A stretch of DNA of 64,000 nucleotides, taken from the NCBI RefSeq assembly GCF_014203795.1, contig NZ_JACHJU010000008.1, positions 62,001 through 126,000 of the forward strand. The letters are read 5' to 3'. The notes under the pieces were generated by a model. It ran no database searches. It was not told the origin of the DNA and saw only the letters and a list, made by a program, of their open reading frames with translations. This document shows, in pieces, positions 18,121 through 28,500 of the stretch. Positions within the stretch are counted from its first letter, which is position 1. Every line of letters begins with the position of its first letter. The stretch comes from Streptosporangium album. GTDB lineage: Bacteria; Actinomycetota; Actinomycetes; Streptosporangiales; Streptosporangiaceae. The translations under genes and the position numbers were made by a program.

Positions 18121-18807
18121 TTGAGTGAAGGGCGCGAAGACGTGGATGTGTATGAGGCCGTGGACAGTCGCCGGGCTGTGCGGGCGTTCAGCGATGAGCC
18201 GGTGCCCAAGGAGATACTCGAACGAGTGCTGGCGACAGCGACGCGGGCTCCGTCGAGTGGGAATCTCCAGCCGTGGCATGTGTACGTCGTGACCGGCGAG
18301 CCCTTGGCCGAACTCAAAAGGCGCGCTACGGCCAGGGCTCGGGCGGGAGACCCGGGTGATGAGCGGGAGTATCCGATGTACCCGGCCGAACTGACCTCGC
18401 CGTATCTGGACCGCTTTTCCGCCGCAGCCGCCCAGCGGTACGAAGCCCTGGGAATCGAGCGTGACGACTCCGACAGGCCCAAGAAGATCGCCGCCTTGAA
18501 CTCGGAGGCGTTCGGGGCGCCAGTCGTACTGTTCTGCTACCTCGACCGGACGATGGGGCCCGGACAGTGGGGGGACGCAGGGATGTACTTGCAGACGGTC
18601 ATGCTGTTGCTGAGAGCGGAAGGGTTGCACAGTTGCCCCCAGGTGATGTGGACGATGTATCGCAAGACTGTCAGCCAGATGGTCGGCGCCGATGACGGGC
18701 TCGTACTGTTCTGCGGTGTCTCGGCGGGGTTCGAGAAGGAAGGCGTGCCACGGCTGCGTACGGGGCGGGCGGACATGATGGAGACAGTGAGCTTCATCGG
18801 GGTGTGA
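18121..18807 (+). CDS. Nitroreductase-family FMN oxidoreductase (transposon cargo)
   Basis: The 228-residue protein starts at TTG 18121, with GGAGGAG 10 nt upstream; GTG 18142 is an alternative. It begins with the family's FMN phosphate region (AVDSRRAVRAFSDEPVPKE), then ATRAPSSGNLQPWHVYVV. In the C-terminal half GAPVVLFCYLD...WGDAGMYLQTVMLLLRAEGL forms the dimer/FMN pocket. Members reduce nitroaromatics or quinones with NAD(P)H. In a Tn3 transposon next to the resolvase it is clearly cargo, possibly for detoxification of a nitro compound or quinone; the substrate cannot be told from sequence. Confidence 0.85.
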   Translation: MSEGREDVDVYEAVDSRRAVRAFSDEPVPKEILERVLATATRAPSSGNLQPWHVYVVTGEPLAELKRRATARARAGDPGDEREYPMYPAELTSPYLDRFSAAAAQRYEALGIERDDSDRPKKIAALNSEAFGAPVVLFCYLDRTMGPGQWGDAGMYLQTVMLLLRAEGLHSCPQVMWTMYRKTVSQMVGADDGLVLFCGVSAGFEKEGVPRLRTGRADMMETVSFIGV

Positions 18808-18874
18808 TCGCCAGGGGGTAAAGATCCACAGGACCGGACCCTTGTAACGCGGTGCGAGGGGCGGGATGGGCGGG

Positions 18875-19007
18875 TTAGTCCTCGGCGTCCTCTTCGCCAT
18901 CCGCCTCCGCCGGGTCGCGCAGGGGCCGAAGCACCCTGCCGGAGGCGCGGAAGCTGTAGCGGCCAAGCACGTTGAGGTTGACGTGCTTGAGCGGGGACAG
19001 CCGGCCG
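18875..19007 (-). pseudogene. C-terminal remnant of a second Tn3 transposase
   Basis: The minus strand reads RLSPLKHVNLNVLGRYSF followed by RASGRVLRPLRDPAEADGEE and a stop. This is the standard Tn3 transposase ending (compare RLSPFVRQHINVIGTYSF in the neighbouring intact gene). Upstream, to 19160, lies another unassigned tail (RMYATVANAARRADGVLPT). The remnant inside the transposon shows that it grew by recombination with another Tn3 element. Confidence 0.6.
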
Positions 19008-19193
19008 GTCGTCCTCGTAGGTGGTCGGCGCAGCCGCTCCAGCTCCGCATCCGCTAATCCTCCGGCACTGCGAGCAGCGCCACCAGGTCCGTCGGCAGCA
19101 CGCCGTCCGCTCGGCGGGCGGCGTTGGCCACCGTGGCGTACATCCGCTTCTCCGCGACCGCCCGCTCATTTACCCCGCACCCTGCCTCAAGGT

Positions 19194-22100
19194 CTAGAGA
19201 ATGTCGTCTTCCCAATCTGGCTCATCGGGGTTGCGGAGTTGCCGGACACCGGCGGGGCCGAGGTCGGGCTGGGCGAAGGAGTAGGTGCCGATCACGTTGA
19301 TGTGCTGGCGGACGAAGGGCGATAGCCGCGCGACGTCTTCCTCAGCCAGTGGATAGGCCTCAGCCTTGAGCTGATCGAGGGCCCGGTCCATGTAGAAGGT
19401 GTTCCACAGCGTGACGCAGTTGAGCACCAGGCCGAGCGCGCCGAGCTGGTCTTCCATGCCCTTGTAATAGCGCTGGTACATCTCGCCCTTCCTGCCGTGG
19501 AAGATCTTCCCCGCCAGCGCATGTCGGGATTCTTGCAGGTTGCGCACACCCTTGATGTCACGCCGATAGGGCTCCTCCACGGCGTAGGTGAGGATATGGA
19601 GGGTCTTGAAGATCCGCCCGTAGTGGGCGATCGCCTCCCCGAGCGGGGTCGGGTTGCCGTCCCGCTGGATCATGCGCATCACGTCGTAGGCGCGGATCTC
19701 ACCGGTGTAGATCGACACCACGACGCGCAGGATGTCGCTCCAATGCCGCTTGATCTTTTCCAGGTCGATCTTCCCGCGCGCGAACCGGGACAGGCTCCCG
19801 TAGTCGGCGTCCTGGATGCGCCAGCCTTTCTGATCGGGGATGTCGGCCAGCGCGGGCCGGTACTGCATGCCCAGCAGGTGGACCAGGCCGAACACGACGT
19901 CACTGTAAGATCCGGTGTCGGTCACCAGAACCTCAGGGCGCGGTCCGCCATCCCGCCGGAACGCCACATCGATCATGTGGAGCGAGTCACGCAGGGTCCC
20001 GGTGACGACCTTCGCGCCGAGCCCCACCCCACGGTCGTTGATCATGTTGAGCCACGTGACTCCGCGCGAGCGGCCGAAAAATTTCTTGTTCGGTCGAGTG
20101 TAGATCGAGGGCACTGGGACCACGAACCGCATCCCATCGATCGCCGCGACCAGCCCACCGCCGAGTGCCTGGGCGAAACCGATCTTGCCCTGCTCATCAA
20201 TGAGCGGACCGTTGGCCAGAGTGTAGGTCTCCGCCGACAGGTAGTTCTGCACCACGTGCGATAACCGGCCGCGCTCCAACGCCGGCGTGCCCGCCTTCAC
20301 CACCGGCGCGTACCCGATGTTCAGCGCTTGAGCCGTCAGGCAGGCCGCGACCGAGACGTGGAAGTCGGCCAGCTTACTCACCCCGCCGGCCACCGAGGTG
20401 AACGCGGCCTCGAACTCCGGAACCCGGCCCATCACCTCCAGCAGCAGCTCGGGCAGGTCCACCCGCGGCAACATCGCGAGGACTCGCTTGCGCAGGTCGA
20501 TCAGGGACGGTGGCTCCGGAAGGGCGGCCAGCTTGGCCACGTGCAGCCGTCCCTCCGCATCCACGCTCACATCCACGCCGTCCTGCCCGGCCCGGCCCGC
20601 GACATCGTTGAGCGCCAGATGCAGCACCAGCGCGTGCTCGGCGAGCAACCGTCCGGGATCCTCGGGAAGCTGGAGGTCGACCAGCGCAGGACCCTTGGCC
20701 GCCTCCCACTTCGCACCGTCCAGAAGTTGCCCGCGTGGATCCCGCCAGCGCGCCGAGGCCTCGGCGTAGACGTCGCGGCGCTTGAGGTGCCGGTGGAACT
20801 GGGTCAGCACGCACATGGTGTAGGCGTTCTTGTCCACGGTGCTGCCGTTCGGCAAGCTTTTGAACACCAGCCGCTTCCAGGACCCGGTCACCAGCTCAGG
20901 GTCGATGTCGGCCTCGGTGACCTTCTTCTTGCGTCCGTCCAGCAGTCGGGGCAACTGCTTCATCGCCGCGAGCGCCCGCGCGCCCTCGGCGTTGGCACCG
21001 AATTCGATCACTGTGGTCAGCGTCTTGAGGAACCCCGACACGGTGGCGATCCGCGTGGCCAGCAGCGCCCGCATCTCACCGTCGGCATCGGCGGCGGGCG
21101 GCGGCACCATCTCCGTCACCGCCGCGACCGCCTCCCGCAGCTCCCTCCGGGGCACGATCGCGTCGATCGCCTCCCACACCTGATCCAACCGGAGTTCCTC
21201 GCCGTACTCGGTGACCTCCAGCAGGGTGTCCACCGCCGCGGCGAGCGTGGCCGAGTGCTTGGCCAATTTCGGATGCTGGCGTGCCCGCTCCTTGTCGGTC
21301 GCGGTCTCGGCCTTGCCGACCAGCTCGGTGGTGACCAGCAGATCCAGCATCTCCAGACAGTCGTCGACCGCCTTGCCCTCCAGATAGATCACCGTGGCCA
21401 GCAGCGTGGCGAGCTGGCGGGAGGGGCCATGGCGGCGCGGAGTGGTCGCCGTGGCCTGCATGCCGTACCGCGCCAGGTCGACCATCCGCCGGTGCGGCAC
21501 CTCCGGCGGGAGCGGCATGGCCCCCAGCCTGACCCCGAGGATTTCCGAGGCGAGCTCCAGCGCCTTCTCCAGATTCCTGCCCGAGGGCGCCGCCGGGCCT
21601 TTGCGCCAGCGTTCCAGGTCCGAGGAGCGCCGGCCTTCGGGCACCTCCAACAGCATCTCCAGGATCATCCGCTGCCGCGGCGACAGCACCTCGCGCAGCG
21701 TGTCATAGAGCCGGTCGGTGGCCTCATCCCGCACCCGGGCGACCAGCCGGGCCAGCGTGGTCACGCCCGGGAGCAGCACCTTGTTGGTGCGCAGCCACGT
21801 CACGCCGTCATAGAAGATCGTCTTCTTTCCGTCGCCGGTATTCCACGCCCGCGCACTCGCCCACACGATGAAATCCGCCTCCGCCTGGGAGAACTCCTTC
21901 AACTCGTATGCCTTGCGGATCACTTCCTGGTGCTCGAACGGCGTGCTGCGCCGCTCGGTGTACTGGTTGATCTGCGAGACATCCTCGATCCCGAGTTGCT
22001 CGCCGAGGTACACCAGCACCTCGTCGGGCACGTCCAGCGGGTCGGTCAGAAAGCGCCCGAGGTAGCGGGCTGTCGTTAGCTGGAGGGCGAAGCCGAGGCG

Positions 22101-22244
22101 GGCGTGTGTCCCACGCCGTTCGGCGATCAGCGCCCGATCCGTGTCGTCCAGGTAGAAGAACCGCTCCAGCTCCGCCTGCGACGGAGCACCAGAGAAGTGG
22201 CCGTACGCGGCCGCCTCACCATCACTCAAGAACTCAACCGGCAT
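19194..22244 (-). CDS. tnpA: Tn3-family transposase, full length
   Basis: The 1016-residue protein starts at ATG 22244, only 70 bp inside the right 38-bp end, as expected for Tn3. The N-terminal DUF4158 region (FLSDGEAAAYGHFSGAPSQ) is followed by a long central region and the DDE domain. Catalytic regions: Asp in LNMINDRGVGLGAK or nearby, Asp in VLVTDTGSYSDVVFG and Glu in LQESRHALAGKIFHGRKGE. Length (~1000 residues) and ending (LSPFVRQHINVIGTYSFAQP) match the family, and no frame break is seen. It is the probable mover of the nitroreductase transposon. Confidence 0.95.
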   Translation of the reverse strand: MPVEFLSDGEAAAYGHFSGAPSQAELERFFYLDDTDRALIAERRGTHARLGFALQLTTARYLGRFLTDPLDVPDEVLVYLGEQLGIEDVSQINQYTERRSTPFEHQEVIRKAYELKEFSQAEADFIVWASARAWNTGDGKKTIFYDGVTWLRTNKVLLPGVTTLARLVARVRDEATDRLYDTLREVLSPRQRMILEMLLEVPEGRRSSDLERWRKGPAAPSGRNLEKALELASEILGVRLGAMPLPPEVPHRRMVDLARYGMQATATTPRRHGPSRQLATLLATVIYLEGKAVDDCLEMLDLLVTTELVGKAETATDKERARQHPKLAKHSATLAAAVDTLLEVTEYGEELRLDQVWEAIDAIVPRRELREAVAAVTEMVPPPAADADGEMRALLATRIATVSGFLKTLTTVIEFGANAEGARALAAMKQLPRLLDGRKKKVTEADIDPELVTGSWKRLVFKSLPNGSTVDKNAYTMCVLTQFHRHLKRRDVYAEASARWRDPRGQLLDGAKWEAAKGPALVDLQLPEDPGRLLAEHALVLHLALNDVAGRAGQDGVDVSVDAEGRLHVAKLAALPEPPSLIDLRKRVLAMLPRVDLPELLLEVMGRVPEFEAAFTSVAGGVSKLADFHVSVAACLTAQALNIGYAPVVKAGTPALERGRLSHVVQNYLSAETYTLANGPLIDEQGKIGFAQALGGGLVAAIDGMRFVVPVPSIYTRPNKKFFGRSRGVTWLNMINDRGVGLGAKVVTGTLRDSLHMIDVAFRRDGGPRPEVLVTDTGSYSDVVFGLVHLLGMQYRPALADIPDQKGWRIQDADYGSLSRFARGKIDLEKIKRHWSDILRVVVSIYTGEIRAYDVMRMIQRDGNPTPLGEAIAHYGRIFKTLHILTYAVEEPYRRDIKGVRNLQESRHALAGKIFHGRKGEMYQRYYKGMEDQLGALGLVLNCVTLWNTFYMDRALDQLKAEAYPLAEEDVARLSPFVRQHINVIGTYSFAQPDLGPAGVRQLRNPDEPDWEDDIL

Positions 22245-22352
22245 AGACGCCGAAGGTAGGGCAGGCCCGGCAAGCAGGACGAGCGGAAGATCAAATAGTT
22301 AGCTGGGGCCACCCGCTAACGGGACTTTTCGTTCGGATGCTCGTCACGCCCC

Positions 22353-22858
22353 GGAGCCGACAGGCCGACGTCGCCGGCCCCAAGGAAACGCCCGAGCGGG
22401 CCGTCTACGACAGCGCGGTGTGGCGCCAGGCCGTCGCCCGGGTTGAGGCCGTCACCGCCCAGCTCGGCCAGAGCGCGCCCCAGGACGCGGCACTGTGGTC
22501 GAGCGCCGCCCGCCACACCGCCGGACTGATGGCCGGGCTGTCGGCCCGCCTGGAGAGCCAGAGCCCCGGCCCGATCACCGCGACGGCCGACCTGCTGGCG
22601 CGGGCCGCGCAAGCTCCGGCCCACCCCGATCGTCGCTTGGTGCGGCGCGGCGGCCTGGCCGATCTGCGCGGGGTGGCGATAGTGATCCGGCACGCCCCCG
22701 CTTCCCCGGAGGTGAAGCTGCTGCTGCTCGCCGTCGTGGCGCTGGCGCACGCGATCCGCCTGTGGCAACAGGCTGAGCGGCCGCGTCTGGCCGCCCAACT
22801 GGACACGGGCCTGGCTCGGGTGCGCACCGGCCGGCTCGGCCGCTTATCGGTCACGTGA
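22353..22858 (+). pseudogene. C-terminal fragment, possibly of a mobilization relaxase
   Basis: Immediately outside the Tn3 end an open frame runs to 22858: VYDSAVWRQAVARVEAVTAQ, SSAARHTAGLMAGLSARLES, PGPITATADLLARAAQ, then VKLLLLAVVALAHAIRLWQQ. This helical Ala/Leu-rich pattern resembles the C-terminal region of actinobacterial mobilization relaxases, recalled from memory only. The start is lost at the transposon border. The alternative is an unrelated helical protein. Confidence 0.35.
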
Positions 22859-23188
22859 CCATTTTGCCCCGTCATGGCGGTCTGATCAGCGAAGGTCATT
22901 GTCACTGTCTTGGTGGTCCCGTCTCGCCCTGCTTCACATCAAAAGGACTCATACGTCTATGTCTCACAGCAGTCTGACAGAGAGGGGGGTGGACCGTCAC
23001 GGGGCCGGGGCCGATAGCCACCAGCGCAACCAGCAGAACACGAAGGAACGAAAACCCAGAGCCACCCAGCGGAGATCGAACAATCACAGCAGAACAGGCA
23101 ACCAGAGCAAAGAGCACAGAACGCAACTGAGACCACGGGACACGACAGAGAGAGAAAGCAAGACACAAGATCATGAATCAGTGCTAAG
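22859..23188. other. Gene-poor spacer with a T-poor, A/C/G tract
   Basis: No supported gene. From about 23016 to 23170 the plus strand has only about four T in ~155 bases, while A is abundant. The minus strand is correspondingly pyrimidine-rich and contains a short open frame (ATG 23174) with hydrophobic runs such as VLFALVACSAVIV, too weak to call. The tract ends at the IS1380 border. Confidence 0.35.
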
Positions 23189-24938
23189 CCTGAATCCACC
23201 GAGCGTTATCAGGTGAGGGCTGGACCGTAGACATGACGATGCCCTCTGACCTGGCAGGATGGGAGTTCTCTACGCTTCCAGCCGCCGAATCAAGAGGGCA
23301 CGTCGTAAGTGCGATTGTCTCACGCTCCCGCCCACACCCATGCGATCTTCGATGACCAGCACACGGTCGCCTACGCAGGCCTGCTGCCGGTGATGCGCCT
23401 GGCCGAGCGCTGTGACCTGGCCGGTCTGGCTCAGGAGCACGTGACCATCGCCGACCGACTCGGGGTGAATGCCCCGCTGAAAATCGGCTCGATCGTGGCC
23501 GGGATGATCGCCGGGGCCGACAGCATCGATGATCTGGACGTGCTGCGCCACGGCGGGATGGATAAGTTGTTTGCCGGGATCCGCGCCCCCTCCACGCTCG
23601 GGTCGTTTCTGCGCTGTCTGACGTGGGGCAACGTGCGGCAGATCGGGAAGGTCGGCCGCCGCCTGCTGGCCCGTCTGGCCGCGCACACACCGCTGCTGCC
23701 CGGCGTGGACGTGCTGGCGTTCCTCGATCTGGACTCGATGCAAAAACGGATTTACGGGCCGACCAAACAGGGCGCCGGGTTCGGGCACACCAAGATTCAA
23801 GGCAAGAGCCTGCGGGTCCGCGGTCTCAACGTGCTCGCCTCGGCCCTGTCCACCCCACTGGCCGCCCCGGTCATCACCGCCAGTCGGTTGCGCGGCGGCA
23901 CCGCCAACTCCGCCCGCGGCGCAGACACCTTCGTGACCGAGTCGATCAATACGGCCCGGGAGGCCGGAGCCACCGGCATCCTGCTCTGCCGAGGCGATGC
24001 GGCCTACTACAGCGCCAAGGTCATCGGCGCCTGCCGGCGAGCCGATGTCCGGTTCTCCTTCACCGCGAAGATGGACCCCAAAATCAAGGCGGCGATCGCC
24101 GCGATCCCCCAGGGCGCCTGGACCCCGATCAGCTACCCCAACGCCATCTTGGACGAGGAATCCGGGCAGTGGATCTCCGATGCCGAGGTCGCCGAGACCC
24201 GCTACACCGCGTTCACCTCCAAGAAGGGGCAGGCCGTAACCGCCCGCCTGATCGTGCGCCGGGTCAAACGACTGGGTGAGCAGACCGACCCCGGCCACCA
24301 CCCGTGCTATCGCTACCACGCCGTGTTCACCGACACTCCGTATGAGCTGATCCAGGCCGAAGGACAGCATCGTGATCACGCGATCATCGAGCAGATCTTC
24401 GCCGATCTGATCTCCGGGCCGCTGGCTCACCTGCCCTCCGGTAATTTCGCGGCCAACGCCGCCTGGCTGGCACTGGCCACGATCAGCCACAACCTGCTCC
24501 GCGCCGCCGGTTGCCTGTCCGGAGCCCGCTGCGCACGAGCACGTGGAGCCACTCTGCGCCGCCACCTCATCGCCGTACCCGCCCGCCTCGCCCGGCACGG
24601 GCGCGGCCATATCACCCTCCACCTGCCCGGCCACTGGCCCTGGCAGCCCGCCTGGATGAACCTCTTCGACGCGCTTCGCTCGCCACCGCTCGCCCGAGCC
24701 GCTTGATATCCCATCTCACAGGCACCACCCCGCCAGCACCTTGACGGCCTACCCAGCCACCGGCGACACCGCCACCGACCGCCCCGAACCGCATGACCCG
24801 GACAAGCCGCAGAACCCGCCAGCGGCGGCCCCATCACGCCCGAAAACAGGACTCCACCTGCCGAACACCGAGAGAAACGGCCCTCATGGAGGAATCGAAC
24901 TTAGAAACGATCATTCAAAGACGCTCGGTGGATTCAGG
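23189..24938 (+). mobile_element. IS1380-family insertion sequence (1750 bp)
   Basis: The inverted ends CCTGAATCCACCGAGCGT lie at 23189 and, on the other strand, at 24938. Flanking CTAAG (left) and CTCAG (right) may be a decayed target duplication. One intact transposase gene fills the element. Confidence 0.85.
23309..24706 (+). CDS. IS1380-family transposase
   Basis: The 465-residue protein starts at GTG 23309. The DDE residues are Asp in LAFLDLDSMQKRIYG, Asp in LLCRGDAAYYSAKVIGAC and Glu in QHRDHAIIEQIFADLISG. GAGFGHTKIQGKSLR and FTAKMDPKI are typical family motifs. The C-terminal LPSGNFAANAAWLALATISHNL followed by a basic region and LPGHWPWQPAW is the usual ending. The gene is intact and lies well inside both ends. 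Confidence 0.93.
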   Translation: MRLSHAPAHTHAIFDDQHTVAYAGLLPVMRLAERCDLAGLAQEHVTIADRLGVNAPLKIGSIVAGMIAGADSIDDLDVLRHGGMDKLFAGIRAPSTLGSFLRCLTWGNVRQIGKVGRRLLARLAAHTPLLPGVDVLAFLDLDSMQKRIYGPTKQGAGFGHTKIQGKSLRVRGLNVLASALSTPLAAPVITASRLRGGTANSARGADTFVTESINTAREAGATGILLCRGDAAYYSAKVIGACRRADVRFSFTAKMDPKIKAAIAAIPQGAWTPISYPNAILDEESGQWISDAEVAETRYTAFTSKKGQAVTARLIVRRVKRLGEQTDPGHHPCYRYHAVFTDTPYELIQAEGQHRDHAIIEQIFADLISGPLAHLPSGNFAANAAWLALATISHNLLRAAGCLSGARCARARGATLRRHLIAVPARLARHGRGHITLHLPGHWPWQPAWMNLFDALRSPPLARAA

Positions 24939-25169
24939 CTCAGTCACCCTCCGCCACTTACATCAGACGAAGAGATCTTTCATTAGATGTAATCGCTTGC
25001 GCAAGTCCCCAGGTAGGAAGGGGTAGAGACCGGCCATGCTGGCGCCTCGATAGAGTGCAGTCTTCTCGTACTGGCCGGCCCACGTCTCACGTCAACCAGC
25101 AGGGACCGGACCATCACCCCTCGTAATGCACACTGATCTGTATTTCATTTGTTGAAATAGCGGTCGCTC

Positions 25170-25216
25170 GTAGGACAGGAACGGCGAGCCCGGGTTACTG
25201 TCACATCCGTTGACAC
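25170..25216 (+). repeat. Left 47-bp inverted terminal repeat
   Basis: It starts GTAGGACAGGAACGGCGAGC and ends GTTGACAC. It differs from the right copy at two positions. It lies 30 bp before the small HTH gene. Confidence 0.85.
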
Positions 25217-25245
25217 CATGGGTTTGACCAGGCCATTCTTGCCCG

Positions 25246-25518
25246 GTGGCTGATTCCGATGGTGTGGCGTTCCTGCGGTCTGATGTTGAGCGGTTCTGCG
25301 GTGAGATCGCTGATCTGGCTCCGGCGATACGGCTGCGCCAGCTCGGTGAGCTGCGTGTGATGTTGGAGGCGGTGACCGCGGTAGCGACGACCGCGGCGAT
25401 GGCGGACGCGCGGGCCGAGGGGTGGGGGCTGCGCCGGATCGGTCAGTATGCCGGGGTGTCGCACGAGCAGGTCCGCCGGATGCTCCTGGAGTCCCCAGAA
25501 GCTCCGGCGGAGGGGTAG
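25246..25518 (+). CDS. Small HTH protein of the 10.46-kb unit
   Basis: The 90-residue protein starts at GTG 25246; the ribosome site is weak, so a later start is possible. The first half is a helical LRQLGELRVMLEAVTAVATT stretch. The second half holds a helix-turn-helix (GWGLRRIGQYAGVSHEQVRR). The gene sits 30 bp inside the left terminal repeat and converges on the transposase gene, ending 11 nt from its stop. It could regulate or assist transposition by binding the nearby end. No family name is recognised. Confidence 0.55.
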   Translation: MADSDGVAFLRSDVERFCGEIADLAPAIRLRQLGELRVMLEAVTAVATTAAMADARAEGWGLRRIGQYAGVSHEQVRRMLLESPEAPAEG

Positions 25519-25529
25519 CCGGTGGGCTC

Positions 25530-28500
25530 CTACTCGGTGGGTGGGGGCGTGCGCAGCGGCCGGAAGCCACCGCTCCGGAGGATCTCAGGCAATGAGAAAT
25601 TGTAACGCCCGAGCATATTGAAATGCTCGGAGCCCAGAGGTGAGAGACGGGCGATGTCGGCTGTCGCGACTTGCTTCTTTCCCTCGGCCCGAATTTCTTC
25701 CAGGGCGCGGGCCGTGTAGATGGTGTTCCAGAGAATGCAGACGTTGGTCATGAAGCCGAGTGCGCCGAGCTGGTCTTCTTGGCCTTCTTTGTATTTCTGC
25801 CGGAGTTCGCCTTTTTGGCCGTGGAAGATTTTGCGGGCGAGGGTGTGGCGGGCTTCTTGCCGGTTGAGTTGTGTGTTGACACGGCGGCGTAGGAGTTCGT
25901 CGTCGAAGTAGGACGCGAGGTAGGTGGACCGGTCGAGTTTGCCGAGTTCCATCAGGGCCCTGCCGATGGGGGTGGGGGTGCCGCCGCCGGACAGGTAGCG
26001 GAACAGCTCGCTGGCCTTGACGGCCTCGGTACGCAGGGATCCAGCGACCCGCAGCAGCTCGTCCCACTGGTCGGCGATCAGGCCGGTGTTGACGCGGGCG
26101 CGGATCAGGTTGTCGAAGGCGCCGTAGAACGCGGTGGGGTCGGCGCGGTAGAGGGTGGCGCTGCCGACGTCGGCCAGGCGCGGGGAGAACTGCCATCCCA
26201 GGAGCCGGAAGATACCGAATGCTATTTCGGAGGCGCCGGAGGTGTCGGAGGCGATTTCGGTGGGCCGCAGCGACGTCTCCTGTTCCAGAAGGCCCTCTAG
26301 GATGTAGTACCAGTCCTTGGGCGTTCCGGGGATCACGATGCCGTGGAAGCCGGTGAATTGGTCGGAGGTGAAATTGTAGTAGGTGACACCCTTGGCGCGC
26401 TTTCCCTTACCAAAATATTTGGTGTTGGGTCCGGCGTTGATGGTTTTCACCGGGACGACGAAACGCAGCCCGTCGGCGGAGGCGAGTTCACCACCGCCCC
26501 ACGCCTTGGCCAGTTCCTGCTGGGAGTGGTAGTCGACCAGGGCGGCGTTGGCGGCGGTGAGGGTCGCGGCGCGGATGTAGTTCTGCTCGACCCAGAACAG
26601 TCGGTCCAGGGCGAGCGCGGCGGTGCCCTCGGAGACCATGGGGCGCATGCCGACGTTCATGGACTGGGCGACCAGCACCGCGGCGATCGAGGTGATCATG
26701 TCTTCCTTGCGGGAGGGCACGTCACCGGACACGTGGGTGAACTGGTCCAGGCACCCGGTCCAGGAGTGCACCTCAAGGACCGCCTCGGACAGGTCCACGA
26801 CCGGGATGCGGGCGTCGACGTCGGCGCGCAGCGCGGTGAGGGAGGCGGGCTCATCGAGTTTCTCCAGGCCGGTGAGCACCAGGCGGTCCTTGCCGGTGGA
26901 GTCGGTCTCGATGCGTACCCAGTCGTTGCGTACGTCGTCGTCGCCGGACAGGCCGGCGGCGAGTTGCTTGTAGGCGAAGTCCAGGGTGCTCGCCCACCGT
27001 TTCACATCGACGCCTGGCTGGGGTGACAGGCTCAGGTCACGGCAGATGTTCGGGCGTGCCTTCTCCCAGGCTTCCCCGGCCAGCAGGCCGGCGGTCGGGT
27101 CGCCCCACTTGCGCAGACCGGGCACGAACACCTCGTGGCGGCGCAACGACTCGCGGAGCCGTTCGACGGCGGCGAGGGTGTAGGCCTGCTTGTTGAACGT
27201 GCCGGCGTTCTCGCCGCGTTTGGGGAACACCCGCCGGTGCCAGGCCGAGGTGAGGAAACCGGCCGGAACCTCGTCGGGGGCGATGTCGCTGCGGCGCCGT
27301 TCGATGGCCTTGAGGAAGTCGATGGCCTCCAGCACCTCGTGGCCGGGCCGCACACCCTGGCCCTTGCCGTCCCCAGTGAGGTCAGCGGCGGCCCCGGCGT
27401 CGAAGTCGATGAGCTTGAGGAGTTTGGGCAGGAACCGGCGGACGGTGGCGTAGCGGTCCAGCAGTTCGGCGTGGAAGTCCTCGTCGGGTTCGCGGGCGAT
27501 CTCGCCGATGGTGTCGGCGGCGGCGCCGATCGCGACCACGTCCATGACGTCCAGGGCCGCGCGGATGTCGCCGTCAGGGTCTTGGGCGACGGAGCGGATC
27601 TTCAACCAGACCTCGCGCAGTACGATCGCCGCGGTGTCCAGGTCCTTGATGGTCCGCAACCGCTGCTTGTTGGCCTTGAACGCCGAGGTGCGCAGCAGGT
27701 CACCGGTGACCAGGTCGAACACCTCGATGGCCTCGTCAGCCGAGACGGGTTCCATGGTCGCGGCGAACGCCACCAGCGTGGCCAGCTTGCGGTCCCCGAC
27801 CAGGTCGGCGACGGCCTGGGCGCGGGCGGCCTTGGCGAAGCGGGCGATCGCGGCGATCCGACCCTGCGGCACCGCGGACAAATCCCAGGTGGAGGCGCCC
27901 AGCGCCCGCAGTTCGGTGTGGCGTTCCAGCGCCTTGACCACCCCACCGCCCGACACGTCGGTAGGGCTTTTGCGGAGCCGGTCCAGCTTGGACACCCGCC
28001 GGCCGTCCTCGACGACCACCAGGTCCTCCAGCCCGGCCTGCTGGTGGGGGCTGGGCGCGGCGGCCAGGATCTTGTACTGGCGCAGCGCGGCGCGTTCGCG
28101 CAGCGAGGCGATCATCCGTTCCAGAGTGGTGACCCCGGGCAGCAGAATCTTGGCCTGGTCCAGGCGGTGGGTGGCCAGGTCGAACAGCACGATCGGGCGT
28201 TCGTTGGTCGTCCACGCCCGCCGGTACACCCAGCACGCCAGGGAGAACCACTGCTCGGCCTCGAACGCGGTGTACCCGTAGTCCTCGCGGATCTGCTTCT
28301 GGTGATCCCACCGCGCCTTCTTCTCGCCGTACCCCTTCAGATCGCCGGCGGCCAAGCCGAGCTGCTCGGCGACGTAGTCCACGACTGCGGCCGGCACCAT
28401 CTCGGGGTCGTCGAGGAAGGTGCCCAGGAACCGTGCGGTTCCGAGTTGGACCGCCCAGCCGAGCTGGTTGCGGGCACCGTTGGCGGCCATCGCCCGCCGC

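Larger units (their letters stand above)
16746..22352 (-). mobile_element. Complete Tn3-family transposon (5607 bp) carrying a nitroreductase
   Basis: The 38-bp inverted ends are 16746-16783 (starts GGGGCATGACGAGCATCCGA) and 22315-22352, 37/38 identical. Their inner part GAACGAAAAGTCCCGTTAGC strongly resembles the Tn3 end consensus. The content is a serine resolvase, a putative res region, a nitroreductase, a transposase C-terminal remnant and a full-length transposase. There is no 5-bp direct target repeat; instead the flanks (TCGGCTC and GGAGCCGA) are inverted copies of each other. Confidence 0.85.

Noticed and set aside
20328-22079. 583-codon plus-strand open frame
   Set aside because: Antisense shadow of the full-length Tn3 transposase; no motif and biased composition.
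22899-23216. 105-codon plus-strand frame in the T-poor tract
   Set aside because: Composition (Arg, Asn, Gln, Thr, no hydrophobic core) follows the base bias and there is no ribosome site; not a credible protein.
26623-26973. Small plus-strand frames in the 25.5-28.6 kb interval
   Set aside because: All are antisense to the intact transposase of the 10.46-kb unit and lack any motif.
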